A DNA stretch of 64,000 nucleotides from Streptomyces sannanensis. Lineage in GTDB: Bacteria; Actinomycetota; Actinomycetes; Streptomycetales; Streptomycetaceae. The stretch covers positions 6,510,001 to 6,574,000 of the forward strand of contig NZ_BAAAYL010000001.1 of the NCBI RefSeq assembly GCF_039536205.1, read 5' to 3'. The position numbers were made by a program, and so were the translations under genes. Shown in pieces: positions 1-8,894 of the stretch (position 1 is the stretch's first letter; each line of letters opens with the position of its first letter). Below the pieces are notes generated by a model. It was given only the letters and a program-made list of their open reading frames with translations. It did not search any database and was not told where the DNA came from.

Positions 1-98
1 CTATGCGATTTGAATCACACCCCTGGGGAGAGCTCCGTGGCTGTGTGGCGGCAGCGGGCCGCCGGTGGTGTCACCGGGGCAGTCTCATCGCCGGCCGG

Positions 99-308
99 TT
101 ACTTGTGGTGCCGGCCCTTGATGTGGTCGGCCATGTCCTTCATGGCCTCCGACGCATGCCCGGCTGCCTGCCTGGCCTTGCCCTCGACGCGGTCCGCGGC
201 CCCCTTGGCCCTCAGTCGGTCGTGGCCCGTGGCGCGCCCCGTCTTCTCCTTGGCCTTGCCCAGGGCCTCCTGGGCCTTGCCGCGCAGCGTCCTCGTTCGG
301 TCACCCAT
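99..308 (-). CDS. CsbD family stress-response protein
   Basis: A 69-residue, very hydrophilic, Lys/Ala/Gly-rich protein with the CsbD pattern: repeated G-K-A-x-E helices (GKAQEALGKAKEKTGRATG) and no hydrophobic core or signal peptide. CsbD proteins are small general-stress proteins of unknown biochemical role; the Bacillus founder is controlled by sigma-B. Length is normal for the family. The ATG at 308 follows a GAGGAG ribosome-binding site about nine bases upstream. A sigma-B-like promoter can be proposed about 60-85 bases upstream (see separate entry). It is monocistronic here, transcribed away from the phosphatase gene. The family call is secure; the cellular function is unknown. Confidence 0.9.
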   Translation of the reverse strand: MGDRTRTLRGKAQEALGKAKEKTGRATGHDRLRAKGAADRVEGKARQAAGHASEAMKDMADHIKGRHHK

Positions 309-366
309 GCCGATCAGCTCCTCGGTCCACCACTCCGCTGAGGGGATTTTCGTGTCATGCCATGCG

Positions 367-392
367 GGTACCGCGGTTGCGCGACCGCAAAC
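367..392 (-). promoter_or_regulatory. Candidate sigma-B-type promoter for csbD gene
   Basis: Read on the minus strand, GTTT (392-389) is followed after 15 bases by CGGTAC (373-368), close to the GTTT-N14-16-GGGTA(T/C) pattern of streptomycete sigma-B-like factors. It would start transcription roughly 50 bases before the CsbD start codon. Found by eye; spacing and the first -10 base are imperfect. Confidence 0.35.
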
Positions 393-809
393 ACGTCACC
401 GGATCACGGCTCCGTTTGCCCGCGCAGGGGGCTCGGATAGGGTGATTTGATAGAAAATGCACCCGAAGAGGCTGTGCCGGTGACGCGTCGGGAGTGCTCG
501 GCAGGGAGGGCCCGCAGGCGGAGCACCCCACGTCCCGGGGATAGGTCGTTGCGTTGGACATGCATGAGTCGACGAGTGAGGTGCCGGACCGGTCCCCGCC
601 GGTGGCCGGGTACCGGGGTGTGTTCAGGGACCTGCTGGGGACCTGCGGCAGACCGCCGGGGAAGTGGTGTCGATGCCCCAGCCGGCCGGCTCGGCTGCCG
701 TGTCCACCCACGGCGCGGTCCGTCGTCATCGGGGCTCCGTGAGGACTCGATCCGAGGGGCGCCGCGTGCCCGGTGGCGCTCGGAGCGAGCAAGGGCAACG
801 GTGATAGGG
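393..809. other. Intergenic region, no gene seen
   Basis: About 420 bases between the csbD promoter region and the phosphatase gene. Open frames here are extensions or shadows of the flanking gene without good start signals. There is a short A/T-rich patch near 444-462 that could be promoter DNA, and a repeated GGGACCTGC (about 629 and 640). Nothing else supportable was seen. Confidence 0.5.
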
Positions 810-3257
810 ATGGACACACCGGTGACTGGGTTCGGCGAGGTACCGGACGACCCGTTCGCCGTGCGGCGCGCGGCCTCGGCGGTACTGGACGACCGCGGGT
901 GGGTCGTCGGCTGGAGCAAGCGCGCCGAGGCGCTGCTCGGGTACCCGGCCGAAGAGGCGCTGGGGCGCCCGGCGGCCGGTCTCCTGGTCGATCCCCAGGA
1001 CCACGAGCTCGTGACGGACGCGGTCGAGGCCTGCGTACGCGATCAGGAGTGGTCCGGAGTCGTACCCGTCCGGCACCGCGACGGGCATCGTGTGCAGCTG
1101 GGCTGCCGGGTCCGGGCGATCGCCAGGGGTGGTTCACAGCGCGAGTGGTATCTCGCCGCTGCCCCCGCCGAGGAGGTGACCCAGTGGGAGACGGACCGGT
1201 CGGTCCTGGAAGGGTTGTTCCGCCGCTCCCCGATCGGGCTGTCCGTCCACGCCCCTGACCTCAGCATCCTGCGAGTGAACCGGGCCATGGCGAAGTTCAG
1301 TCACCTTCCGGTCGAGCAGCATCGTGGGCTCCGCATCGGCGACTTCCTGAACCCGCAGGACACCGAGACGGTGGAGGCGCAGTTGCGGGAGGTGCTGGAG
1401 ACGGGCCGGTCCTCGGTCTTCGCCGAGCAGCCCTGCCGGGCGCTGGGGGACACCGGCCCCGGGATGACCGTGTCGGTGTCGGCGTTTCGGATGCAGGACC
1501 CCTACGGACGGGTCCTCGGGGTGACACAGACGATCGAGGACGTTACCGGAAGTCATCGCGTTCGACGCCGTCTCGCGCTGCTCACCGAGGCAGGAGCCCA
1601 CATCGGAACCACGCTGGACGTGGGGAGGACGGCACGCGAGCTGGCCGAGGTGGCCGCCCGCGAGCTCGCCGACTGTGTCTGCGTGGACCTGCTGGAGCCG
1701 GTGACCCGTGGCGAAGGGCCCGTCGAGGGGATGCCCGACACCGTGCGCCGGGCGGCGGCCCACAGTGTCCTGCCGGACGCGGAAGAGGTGATGTATCCGG
1801 TGGGCCACTCGATCCGGATCCCGCCCGAGAGTCTGCAAGCGCGGTGCCTGGCCCAGCGGCGCCCGGTCATAGGCGAGTATCAGCAAGGTCTCACCGGATG
1901 GCTCTCCACGGACCCGGAGCGGGCCGAGCGCGCACGCAGCCTTGGGAACTGGTCGCTGATGGTAGTGCCGCTGCTCGCACGGGGGCTGGTACTCGGCCTT
2001 CTCAGTCTCTGGCGGTGGCGGCGTCCCGAGCCGTTCGAGGAGGACGACCTCACACTCGCCGAGGAGTTCGCCTCCCGTGCCGCGGTCTGCATCGACAACG
2101 CACGCCGCTACACCCAGCAGCACGACGCGGCGCTCACTCTGCAGCACAGCCTGCTTCCGCACGAGGTGCCCACGCACCCCGCGGTCGAAGTCGCCCACCG
2201 GTACCGGCCCGCCGACGCCACGACCGGCGTCGGCGGTGACTGGTTCGATGTCATCCCGCTCTCCGGGCTTCGTGTCGCCCTCGTCGTCGGCGACGTGGTC
2301 GGCCGCGGCATCCACGCGGCAGCCACCATGGGCCGGCTGCGTACCGCCGTGCACACCCTGGCCAACCTCGACCTCACCCCGGACGAGGTCCTCTCCCACC
2401 TCGATGATCTCGTGGACCGCCTGGCCGGCGAGCAGGCGCCGACGGAGGAAGGGTCCCCTCAAGTCGTCGGCGCCACCTGCCTGTACGCGGTCTACGACCC
2501 GGTCACGCGGCATTGCGCCCTCGCCCGCGCCGGTCACCCGCCACCGGCGGTGGTGACCCCGGACGGACAGGTGCGGGTCCTCGACATTCCGGCCGGCCCG
2601 CCACTGGGCCTTGGCGGACTGCCGTTCGAGGCCGCCGAGCTGGAACTGGCCGAAGGAAGCCTCCTGGCCCTCTACACGGACGGCCTCATCCGGACCCACA
2701 AACGGGACGTCGACGAGAGTCTGTCGGGCCTGTGCGAGGTGCTCGGCGCGCCCGCCCGCTCGTTGGAGGAGACGTGCCGGGCGGTGGAGGGCGCGCTGCT
2801 GGACGGCCGGCCGACCGATGACGTCGCCGATGACGTGGCACTGCTTCTCGCCCGTACCCGCGTACTGGTGGGGGAGAAGGTGGCCACATGGGAGCTGCCT
2901 GTGGAGGCCACCGCCGCTGCCCGGGCGCGGACGCTGACGGCGTCCCAGCTGACCGAGTGGGGGCTGGACGAGATGGCCTTCACCACGGAACTGATCGTCA
3001 GTGAGCTGGTGACCAATGCCTTTCGGTACGGTGAGGGGCCGATCGTCCTCCGGCTCATCCGTGACCGCCACCTCATCTGCGAGGTGTCCGACACCGGCAG
3101 CTCCTCGCCGCACCTCCGCCGGGCCCGTACCACCGACGAGGGCGGCCGCGGGCTGTTCCTGGTGGCGCAACTCACCGAGCGGTGGGGCACCAGGTACACG
3201 CGCGACGGCAAGACCATCTGGACCGAGCAACTGCTCCCCGACACGCGGGACCTGTGA
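810..3257 (+). CDS. PAS-PAS-GAF-PP2C-HATPase signalling phosphatase (SpoIIE/RsbU type)
   Basis: About 815 residues. In order: two PAS-like domains (roughly residues 10-120 and 130-245), a GAF domain (about 260-420), a SpoIIE-type PP2C phosphatase (about 440-665; GVGGDWFDV, VGDVVGRG and YTDGL metal-site motifs) and a C-terminal HATPase_c anti-sigma-type kinase (about 690-810; ELVTNAFRYG, GRGLFLV). Such streptomycete proteins are thought to dephosphorylate anti-anti-sigma factors in response to ligand or redox sensing, while the kinase-like domain can phosphorylate or bind partners. No membrane segment, so cytoplasmic. Start taken at ATG 810; GTG 801 is in frame with AAGGGC just upstream and is a fair alternative. 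The frame stays open further 5' but without a ribosome-binding site or domain there. Substrate unknown. Confidence 0.85.
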   Translation: MDTPVTGFGEVPDDPFAVRRAASAVLDDRGWVVGWSKRAEALLGYPAEEALGRPAAGLLVDPQDHELVTDAVEACVRDQEWSGVVPVRHRDGHRVQLGCRVRAIARGGSQREWYLAAAPAEEVTQWETDRSVLEGLFRRSPIGLSVHAPDLSILRVNRAMAKFSHLPVEQHRGLRIGDFLNPQDTETVEAQLREVLETGRSSVFAEQPCRALGDTGPGMTVSVSAFRMQDPYGRVLGVTQTIEDVTGSHRVRRRLALLTEAGAHIGTTLDVGRTARELAEVAARELADCVCVDLLEPVTRGEGPVEGMPDTVRRAAAHSVLPDAEEVMYPVGHSIRIPPESLQARCLAQRRPVIGEYQQGLTGWLSTDPERAERARSLGNWSLMVVPLLARGLVLGLLSLWRWRRPEPFEEDDLTLAEEFASRAAVCIDNARRYTQQHDAALTLQHSLLPHEVPTHPAVEVAHRYRPADATTGVGGDWFDVIPLSGLRVALVVGDVVGRGIHAAATMGRLRTAVHTLANLDLTPDEVLSHLDDLVDRLAGEQAPTEEGSPQVVGATCLYAVYDPVTRHCALARAGHPPPAVVTPDGQVRVLDIPAGPPLGLGGLPFEAAELELAEGSLLALYTDGLIRTHKRDVDESLSGLCEVLGAPARSLEETCRAVEGALLDGRPTDDVADDVALLLARTRVLVGEKVATWELPVEATAAARARTLTASQLTEWGLDEMAFTTELIVSELVTNAFRYGEGPIVLRLIRDRHLICEVSDTGSSSPHLRRARTTDEGGRGLFLVAQLTERWGTRYTRDGKTIWTEQLLPDTRDL

Positions 3258-3297
3258 GCCATGAGAGCCGCGCCCGCGTAAGGAGCACCGCGTGGCC

Positions 3298-4038
3298 TCA
3301 ATAGCCGCCGGAGACCCTCAGAACCGTGCCCGTGGTGTAGGAGGCGTCGGCCGACAGGAGCCAGGCGACGGCGGCGGCGATCTCGGAAGGCTCGCCGGGG
3401 CGCCTCATCGGGATCCGCACGGCTGCCTTGGCCGGGCGGTCGGGATCCCCCATGGCAGCGTGCATATCGGTGTTGGTGATGCCCGGGGCCACCGCATTGA
3501 CCCTGATGCCGTCCGGGCCGAGTTCCTTGGCCAGGCCGATGGTCAGGGCATCGGTGGCTGCCTTGGTCGCGGCGTAGTGGACGTATTCGCCGGGGCTGCC
3601 GAGTGTCGCGGCCGCGGAAGAGATGTTGACGATGGCGCCGGATCCGAGGGCCGCCATGTCCCGGGCGGCTCGCCGACTGCACAACAGATAGCCCAGGAGG
3701 TTCACCTCGACCACCCGTCGCAGGTCCTCGGTGCGGGCGTCGGTGAGTCTGCCGAGCGGGCCGGTCACGCCGGCGTTGTTGACCAGCCCGGTCACTCGCC
3801 CGAGTTCTGCGGTGGCGATGTCGAACAGCTTCTCCACGTCCGCCTCGTCGGAGGTGTCCACCCGCACCGTGACACAGCGCGCCCCCGCCGCACGCACGGC
3901 GGCCGCCGTCTCCTCGGCGGCCGTACTGTTGCTGACGTAACCCAGGGCCAGGTCATGTCCGTCGGCCGCCAACCGGACGCATGTCGCTGCGCCGATACCT
4001 CGACTGCCGCCTGTGACGATGGTGACCGGACGTGACAC
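3298..4038 (-). CDS. SDR family NAD(P)-dependent oxidoreductase (FabG-like)
   Basis: A 246-residue classical short-chain dehydrogenase/reductase. Visible motifs: TGGSRGIG dinucleotide-binding loop at the N terminus, the NNAG motif, the catalytic S plus YAATK (Tyr-x-x-x-Lys), and a C-terminal GTVLRVSGGY ending. The acidic/neutral residues after the second strand (YVSNS) fit NADP preference, as in 3-oxoacyl-ACP reductases. Start is GTG 4038, preceded by GGGAGG at the right spacing; the longer frame upstream is unlikely. It is divergent from the ABC transporter genes, with a TTGTAC palindrome between them. The substrate cannot be predicted. Confidence 0.88.
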   Translation of the reverse strand: MSRPVTIVTGGSRGIGAATCVRLAADGHDLALGYVSNSTAAEETAAAVRAAGARCVTVRVDTSDEADVEKLFDIATAELGRVTGLVNNAGVTGPLGRLTDARTEDLRRVVEVNLLGYLLCSRRAARDMAALGSGAIVNISSAAATLGSPGEYVHYAATKAATDALTIGLAKELGPDGIRVNAVAPGITNTDMHAAMGDPDRPAKAAVRIPMRRPGEPSEIAAAVAWLLSADASYTTGTVLRVSGGY

Positions 4039-4127
4039 GCGCTGCCTCCCGCGACCGCTGGTACGTACATGGTTCGACACCAAGTCGTACCTCGTCAAAG
4101 GCATTTCAGCACGGTGGCTCGTGACAT

Positions 4128-4150
4128 TTGTACTGCCCGACTCCGTACAA
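4128..4150. promoter_or_regulatory. Candidate operator: TTGTAC-N11-GTACAA
   Basis: A perfect six-base inverted repeat, TTGTAC (4128-4133) and GTACAA (4145-4150), lies in the divergent region between the SDR and ABC-exporter genes, about 45-65 bases before the exporter start. A/T-containing palindromes stand out in this sequence. Likely a dimeric repressor site (TetR/GntR-like), but no such regulator gene is adjacent. Confidence 0.4.
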
Positions 4151-4193
4151 GCGGGTCTGCCGTGGCCCGGCTGTGCTCCGTAGCGTGATGTGC

Positions 4194-5120
4194 ATGACGC
4201 AGACACCGGAATCCGCAGTGGCGGTCCACTTCGAAGGGGTCGTGAAGACCTTCGGTGCGGTACGCGCAGTGGCGGGCATCGACCTCGACATCCGACGCGG
4301 CGAGACCGTCGCCCTGCTCGGCCGCAACGGCGCCGGCAAGTCGACCACCATCAACCTGCTGCTCGGCCTGGACGAGCCCGACGCGGGCAGCGTCCGGCTC
4401 TTCGGCACGACGCCCGAACGGGCCGTCGTCGCCGGCCGGGTGGGCGCGATGCTGCAGGAGGGCCGGGCCGTCCCGCGGATCACGGTACGCGAACTGGTCA
4501 CCCTCGTGGCCCGTACCTATCCCCGGCCGATGCCGGTCACCGAGGCGCTGGAGCTCGCCGGGCTCACCGAGCTCGCCGGTCGCCGGGTCGACCGGCTCTC
4601 CGGCGGCCAGGCGCAGCGCGTCCGCTTCGCCGTCGCCCTCGCCGGCAACCCCGAGCTGATCGTCCTCGACGAGCCGACGGTCGCGCTCGACGTGGAGGGC
4701 CGGCGCACGTTCTGGGACTCCATGCGCGCGTACGCCCGGCGCGGCAACACGGTCCTCTTCTCCACCCACTACCTGGAGGAGGCCGACGACAACGCCGACC
4801 GGATCGTCGTCATCGACCGCGGCCGGATAGTCGCCGACGGCAGCAGCGAGAAGCTCAAGCGCTCGGCCGGCGGCAGCCTGGTCTCCTTCGACCTGGCGGG
4901 CCGGTCCACCGAAGGGCTCACCCTCCTCCCCGGAGTCGTCTCGGTCGAGGTGCGCGGGGACCGTGCCCGGCTGCGCACCGAGGACTCGGACGCCACCGTC
5001 ATCGCCCTCGCCGAACTCGGCGCGATCCGAGGCCTCGAAGTCGTCGCGGCCTCGCTCGAGGACGCCTTCCTCGCTCTGACCGCCACCACCGCTTCCGATG
5101 GACTGGAGACCGCCCGATGA
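4194..5120 (+). CDS. ABC transporter ATP-binding protein (ABC-2 type exporter)
   Basis: A 308-residue nucleotide-binding protein. Motifs in order: Walker A GRNGAGKST, Q-loop, signature LSGGQAQR, Walker B LIVLDEPTVALD and the H-loop STHYLEEAD, followed by a C-terminal extension typical of drug/antibiotic exporter ATPases. Works with the permease whose start codon overlaps its stop (ATGA at 5117). ATG 4194 and ATG 4188 are both possible; neither has a strong ribosome-binding site. The module exporter-kinase-regulator resembles bacterial systems where a DesK/DesR-like pair controls an ABC-2 exporter. Substrate unknown; drug, lipid or peptide are options. Confidence 0.9.
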   Translation: MTQTPESAVAVHFEGVVKTFGAVRAVAGIDLDIRRGETVALLGRNGAGKSTTINLLLGLDEPDAGSVRLFGTTPERAVVAGRVGAMLQEGRAVPRITVRELVTLVARTYPRPMPVTEALELAGLTELAGRRVDRLSGGQAQRVRFAVALAGNPELIVLDEPTVALDVEGRRTFWDSMRAYARRGNTVLFSTHYLEEADDNADRIVVIDRGRIVADGSSEKLKRSAGGSLVSFDLAGRSTEGLTLLPGVVSVEVRGDRARLRTEDSDATVIALAELGAIRGLEVVAASLEDAFLALTATTASDGLETAR

Positions 5121-5836
5121 TCACCGAGTACGTGAAGGCGGAAGTCCGCCGCACCCTGCGCGACACCGCATTCGTGGTCTTCGGCATCGGCATGCCGGTG
5201 CTGATGTATCTGCTCTTCACCAACATCGGCAATAACGCCTCCGAGTGGAAGACGGCCTCCATGGTCGCCATGGCCGCGTACGGGGCGCTCGGCGCGGCCC
5301 TCTCCACCGGGACCGGCGTCGCCGAGGACAAGGCGATCGGCTGGCTGCGGCAATTGCGCGTCACTCCGATGAGGCCACGCCAGGTGGTCATAGGCCGTGC
5401 GCTCACCGGCTCGGTGGTCGTCCTGCCCGCCATCGCGGCGGTGCTCGCCGCGGGCGCGTTCGTCAACGGCGTCCGTATGGAGGCCTGGCAGTGGGCGGCC
5501 GTCACGGCCGTGCTCTGGCTCGGTGCGCTGCCCTTCACGCTGCTCGGCATCGGCAACGGCTACCGGCTCTCCGCCCAGACCACGGGTGTGGTGAACGTCG
5601 GCTGCAATCTGGCCCTGTCGATCGCCGGCGGCCTCTGGTTCCCGGTCGAGCTGTTCCCCGGCTGGATGCGCACGCTGTCCGACTACACCCCCACCCATCG
5701 CTTCGCCGAACTGGGCCAGGCCATCACCGAGGGCAGCGCGCCCGGGCTCGCCGCGGTGTCCGTGATCGTGGTGTGGGCCCTGCTGTTCGGCGCGTACGCA
5801 GTGGTCTCGTACCGTCGGTCCGCGAGGACGGTGTGA
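5117..5836 (+). CDS. ABC-2 type transporter permease
   Basis: 239 residues with about six hydrophobic segments (for example near residues 20-40, 53-75, 95-120, 130-150, 160-185 and 210-230) and the ABC-2 family layout: cytoplasmic N terminus, then a charged loop (EDKAIGWLRQLRVTPMRP) that is the coupling-helix region. The start overlaps the ATPase stop codon by four bases, implying translational coupling. It forms the membrane channel of the exporter and probably functions as a homodimer. Confidence 0.88.
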   Translation: MITEYVKAEVRRTLRDTAFVVFGIGMPVLMYLLFTNIGNNASEWKTASMVAMAAYGALGAALSTGTGVAEDKAIGWLRQLRVTPMRPRQVVIGRALTGSVVVLPAIAAVLAAGAFVNGVRMEAWQWAAVTAVLWLGALPFTLLGIGNGYRLSAQTTGVVNVGCNLALSIAGGLWFPVELFPGWMRTLSDYTPTHRFAELGQAITEGSAPGLAAVSVIVVWALLFGAYAVVSYRRSARTV

Positions 5837-5847
5837 CAGGAGTGATC

Positions 5848-7101
5848 ATGCGCGAGAGGCAGCAGGGCCGCACCGGCCGGACGGGCGGCTTCACCTGGGA
5901 GTGGAAGCCCGACTGGCAGGCGCGGAAGGAGGAGTGGCGCGCCATGGAGAAGAAGCGAAAGGCGCGTGCTCCCGAGAACATGGGCCCGCCCAACGGCTTC
6001 GCCCTGTTGCCCTGGCTCCTCATGGGCATGGGCGCCTTCTCCAACCTCCTGAAGGACGAGACCCCCAACCCCTGGATAGGCGGCCTCGGTCTGCTGGTCT
6101 TCAACTCGCTCTACATCACCGTGGTGTTCCGGGCGTTCGACAAGTGCGCCCGGGAGGCGAGGAGCACCCGCTGGATCCTGGTCGCGATGACCGCGGTCAC
6201 CTGTGGTCTGGCCGTCAAGTACGGCGGCAACTGGCTGCTCTTCTTCCCGCTGCTCGCCCTGGCCACCGGCTCCGTCGTACGGGGCCGGGCACTCGGTCCG
6301 GTCGTGCTCGGCCTGAGCGCCCTGGCCGCGGCGATCGCCGCGGCGCGGGACGGCTGGGGAGCGGTGAACGTCGCATACGGGACGTTCATCTCCGGAATGG
6401 TGACCGCCGCGATCCTGGCGCTGTCCGAGACCGTACGGGAACTGCGCGAAACCCGGCAGGAGTTGGCCCGCACCGCAGTGGAGAAGGAGCGGCTGCGCTT
6501 CTCGCGGGATCTGCACGATCTGCTCGGGCACACCCTGTCCGTGATCGTCGTGAAGTCCGAGGCGGCCCGCAGGCTCGCCCCGCGTGACCTGGACGCGGCC
6601 CTGGCCCAGGTCTGCGACATCGAGGCCGTGGGCAGGCAGGCGCTCACCGAGATCCGGGAGGCCGTCACCGGCTATCGCGAGGGCAGCCTGGCCACCGAAC
6701 TCGACCGGGCGAGGGACGCCCTGACCGCTGCGGGTATCGAGCCCGTCGTACGGCAGTCGGGCCCGCCGCTTCCGCCGCAGACCGCGGCTCTGCTCGGCTG
6801 GGTGGTACGGGAGTCCGTCACCAATGCGATCCGGCACAGCGGGGCCTCCCGCTGCGAGATCGAGGTGCGGGTCACGTCCGAGCGGGTACGTCTGGTGATC
6901 ACCGACGACGGTGGCGGCGTAGGCTCGACGACACCCGGCAGCGGGCTCAAGGGCCTGACCGAACGTCTCGCGGCGTCCGGCGGCACCCTGCGCAGCGGTC
7001 CGGGGGACAGGCGTGGATTCCGGGTCACCGCCGAGCTGCCGGTGGAGGCGGCCCCGGAGACCGCGGAGCACGAGGAGCCCGTACCGGAACAGCGGCGCTG
7101 A
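5848..7101 (+). CDS. Sensor histidine kinase (DesK/NarX subfamily)
   Basis: 417 residues. A charged N-terminal tail (about 45 residues, Trp/Lys/Arg-rich) precedes five or six membrane segments (about residues 50-185) without an obvious extracellular domain, so the signal is probably in or at the membrane. Next come a coiled linker, the HisKA_3 dimerisation helix with RDLHDLLGHTLS (phospho-His) and a HATPase_c domain (ESVTNAIRHS, DDGGGV, GSGLKGL). Start ATG 5848, 12 bases after the permease stop; GTG 5842 is an alternative. Partner is the response regulator immediately downstream. Confidence 0.88.
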   Translation: MRERQQGRTGRTGGFTWEWKPDWQARKEEWRAMEKKRKARAPENMGPPNGFALLPWLLMGMGAFSNLLKDETPNPWIGGLGLLVFNSLYITVVFRAFDKCAREARSTRWILVAMTAVTCGLAVKYGGNWLLFFPLLALATGSVVRGRALGPVVLGLSALAAAIAAARDGWGAVNVAYGTFISGMVTAAILALSETVRELRETRQELARTAVEKERLRFSRDLHDLLGHTLSVIVVKSEAARRLAPRDLDAALAQVCDIEAVGRQALTEIREAVTGYREGSLATELDRARDALTAAGIEPVVRQSGPPLPPQTAALLGWVVRESVTNAIRHSGASRCEIEVRVTSERVRLVITDDGGGVGSTTPGSGLKGLTERLAASGGTLRSGPGDRRGFRVTAELPVEAAPETAEHEEPVPEQRR

Positions 7102-7123
7102 GCCGTTGGAACAAGGAGAGCCG

Positions 7124-7729
7124 ATGATCAGAGTCCTGCTCGCCGAGGATCAGGGCATGATGCGCGGAGCCCTCGCCCTGCTGCTCGGTATGGAGGACGA
7201 CATCGAGGTCGTCGCCCAGGTCGCGGTCGGCGACGAGATCGTGGACGCCGCGCTCGTCGCACGCCCGGATGTCGCCCTGCTCGACATCGAACTGCCGGGC
7301 CGCAGCGGTCTCGACGCCGCGGCCGACCTCCGGGAGGAGTGCCCCGACTGCCGGGTGCTCATCCTCACCACGTTCGGCCGGCCAGGCTATCTTCGGCGTG
7401 CGATGGAGGCCGGGGCTGCCGGTTTCCTCGTCAAGGACGGACCGGTGGAGGAGCTGGCCGTCGCGATCCGCCGCGTGCTGACCGGCGAGACGGTCATCGA
7501 CCCGGCGCTGGCCGCGGCCGCGCTCAGCGCGGGTCCGAGTCCGCTGACCGCCCGTGAGCGCGATGTCCTCAACGCCTCTGTGGACGGTGCGACGGTCTCC
7601 GACATCGCGGCGAAGCTGCATCTCTCCGAGTCGACCATCCGGAACTACCTCTCCTCGGCCATCGGCAAGACGGGCACCCGCAACCGCATGGAGGCGGTAC
7701 GGGCCGCACGCCGGCAAGGCTGGCTCTAG
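7124..7729 (+). CDS. NarL/DesR-type response regulator
   Basis: 201 residues: a receiver domain (acidic pocket AEDQ, phospho-Asp in LLDIELPG, Thr in LTTFG, Lys in VKDG) and a LuxR-type helix-turn-helix (LTARERDVLNAS... SESTIRNYLSSAIGK). Start ATG 7124 follows AAGGAG. It completes a four-gene unit (ATPase, permease, kinase, regulator) and most likely activates the exporter promoter upstream of 4194. The family is secure; the signal is unknown. Confidence 0.88.
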   Translation: MIRVLLAEDQGMMRGALALLLGMEDDIEVVAQVAVGDEIVDAALVARPDVALLDIELPGRSGLDAAADLREECPDCRVLILTTFGRPGYLRRAMEAGAAGFLVKDGPVEELAVAIRRVLTGETVIDPALAAAALSAGPSPLTARERDVLNASVDGATVSDIAAKLHLSESTIRNYLSSAIGKTGTRNRMEAVRAARRQGWL

Positions 7730-8165
7730 TGCTGTGACCGGAGAGGTTTGCCGGGAAGCTCGCGGCGTCATACGACTCCGTCTCTCCCCGTAGCCCTTCG
7801 GGCATGGAAGGTGCCCCCACTGCATGCGCACACCAGCCGCTCTGCGGCGGGCGCTCGCTGAGCCGGCCTGATCCGCCGGACACCCCCTGGGGCTTCCCCC
7901 TGACCCCCGTCGCCCGACTGCGGCGTGTGCCTGCGGACCGCGCTCGGTCGTCGCCTTTCGTCTCCGCCTTTACCTGGCCTTTTACTTCCCTTCTCTCCTC
8001 CGTATCCTTCTCGGGCGCCTCACGGATGCATACTGTCCTCCCTGGTCACGGTGTCGGAACGTCCGGTACTGCGGCCATGTCTCGAGGCGGGCGAGTGATC
8101 CACCGCCCCCATGCCGTCCGTCGGTGTGAGGAAACCCTCCCGACCTCCGAAGGGCCGAAGGTTCA
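7730..8165. other. Intergenic region, no gene seen
   Basis: 436 bases without a convincing gene. It contains a small GCCC-TTC-GGGC hairpin (about 7792-7802) followed by a GGTGCCCCC-like string, and a pyrimidine-rich tract around 7945-8010. These could be a terminator and promoter DNA for the acetyltransferase, but nothing firm can be claimed. Confidence 0.4.
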
Positions 8166-8894
8166 GTGCCAGTACCCGTTGTCCTCACCGGCCGCATCGT
8201 GCGGCTGGAGCCCCTCGCCCCGCACCACGCCGAGGCCCTTGCCGAGGCCGGCGCCGAGGACCGTACGAGCTATGCCTACACCCCCGTACCCCACGGCGTG
8301 GTGGCAGCTCATGACTACATCGCCCGCGCCCTGGCCGATCAGGCTGCGGGGCGGTCGCTGCCCTTCGCGACGGTGAGCGTCGCCGACGGCCGGGTCGTCG
8401 GTTCCACCCGGTTCCTGGAGCTCGACTACTGGCAGGGCCCACTTGTGTGGCCCTCCGTCCCCGGTGTGCCGTACGGCGACCCGGCCACCGCCGTGCCCGA
8501 CGCCGCCGAAATCGGCAACACCTGGCTCGCCGCCCGGGCCCGGGGCACCGGTACCAACACCGAGGCGAAGCTGCTGATGCTCCGCCACGCCTTCGAGACC
8601 TGGGGAGTCCGGCGGATCTCGCTGCGTGCCGACGCCCGTAATCTGCCCTCGCGCGCCGCCATCGAACGGCTCGGCGCCACCTGTGAGGGCATCCGCCGTG
8701 CCCACTCCCGTGGCCTGGACGGGGCAGTACGCAACACAGCCTTCTACTCGATCCTGGACGAGGAGTGGCCGGCCGTGCGCGACATCATCGAGATGCGCAT
8801 GGCCGCCGCCACGTCGCCCAGCGCCCTGGACCGTGCGATCAACAGGGAATGCCTCGGACACGACGGCGGCAGCAGCCAGTTGATCCCGGCGTGA
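8166..8894 (+). CDS. GNAT family N-acetyltransferase (RimJ/RimL type)
   Basis: 242 residues with the RimJ/RimL-like GNAT layout: an N-terminal substrate strand (GRIVRLEPLAPHHAEALAEA), the acetyl-CoA region around NTWLAARARGTGTNTEAKLLML and the late motif NLPSRAAIERLGATCEGIRRAH. These enzymes transfer acetyl from acetyl-CoA to N-terminal or side-chain amines of proteins or small molecules. The start is GTG 8166 with AAGG a few bases upstream. A C-terminal tail of about 40 residues follows the usual domain end. The gene stands alone; the substrate is not predictable. Confidence 0.82.
   Translation: MPVPVVLTGRIVRLEPLAPHHAEALAEAGAEDRTSYAYTPVPHGVVAAHDYIARALADQAAGRSLPFATVSVADGRVVGSTRFLELDYWQGPLVWPSVPGVPYGDPATAVPDAAEIGNTWLAARARGTGTNTEAKLLMLRHAFETWGVRRISLRADARNLPSRAAIERLGATCEGIRRAHSRGLDGAVRNTAFYSILDEEWPAVRDIIEMRMAAATSPSALDRAINRECLGHDGGSSQLIPA

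Noticed and set aside
1134..3230. 698-codon minus-strand frame opposite the PP2C/ATPase gene
   Set aside because: Shadow frame with no recognisable domain; the plus-strand gene has complete GAF, PP2C and HATPase motifs.
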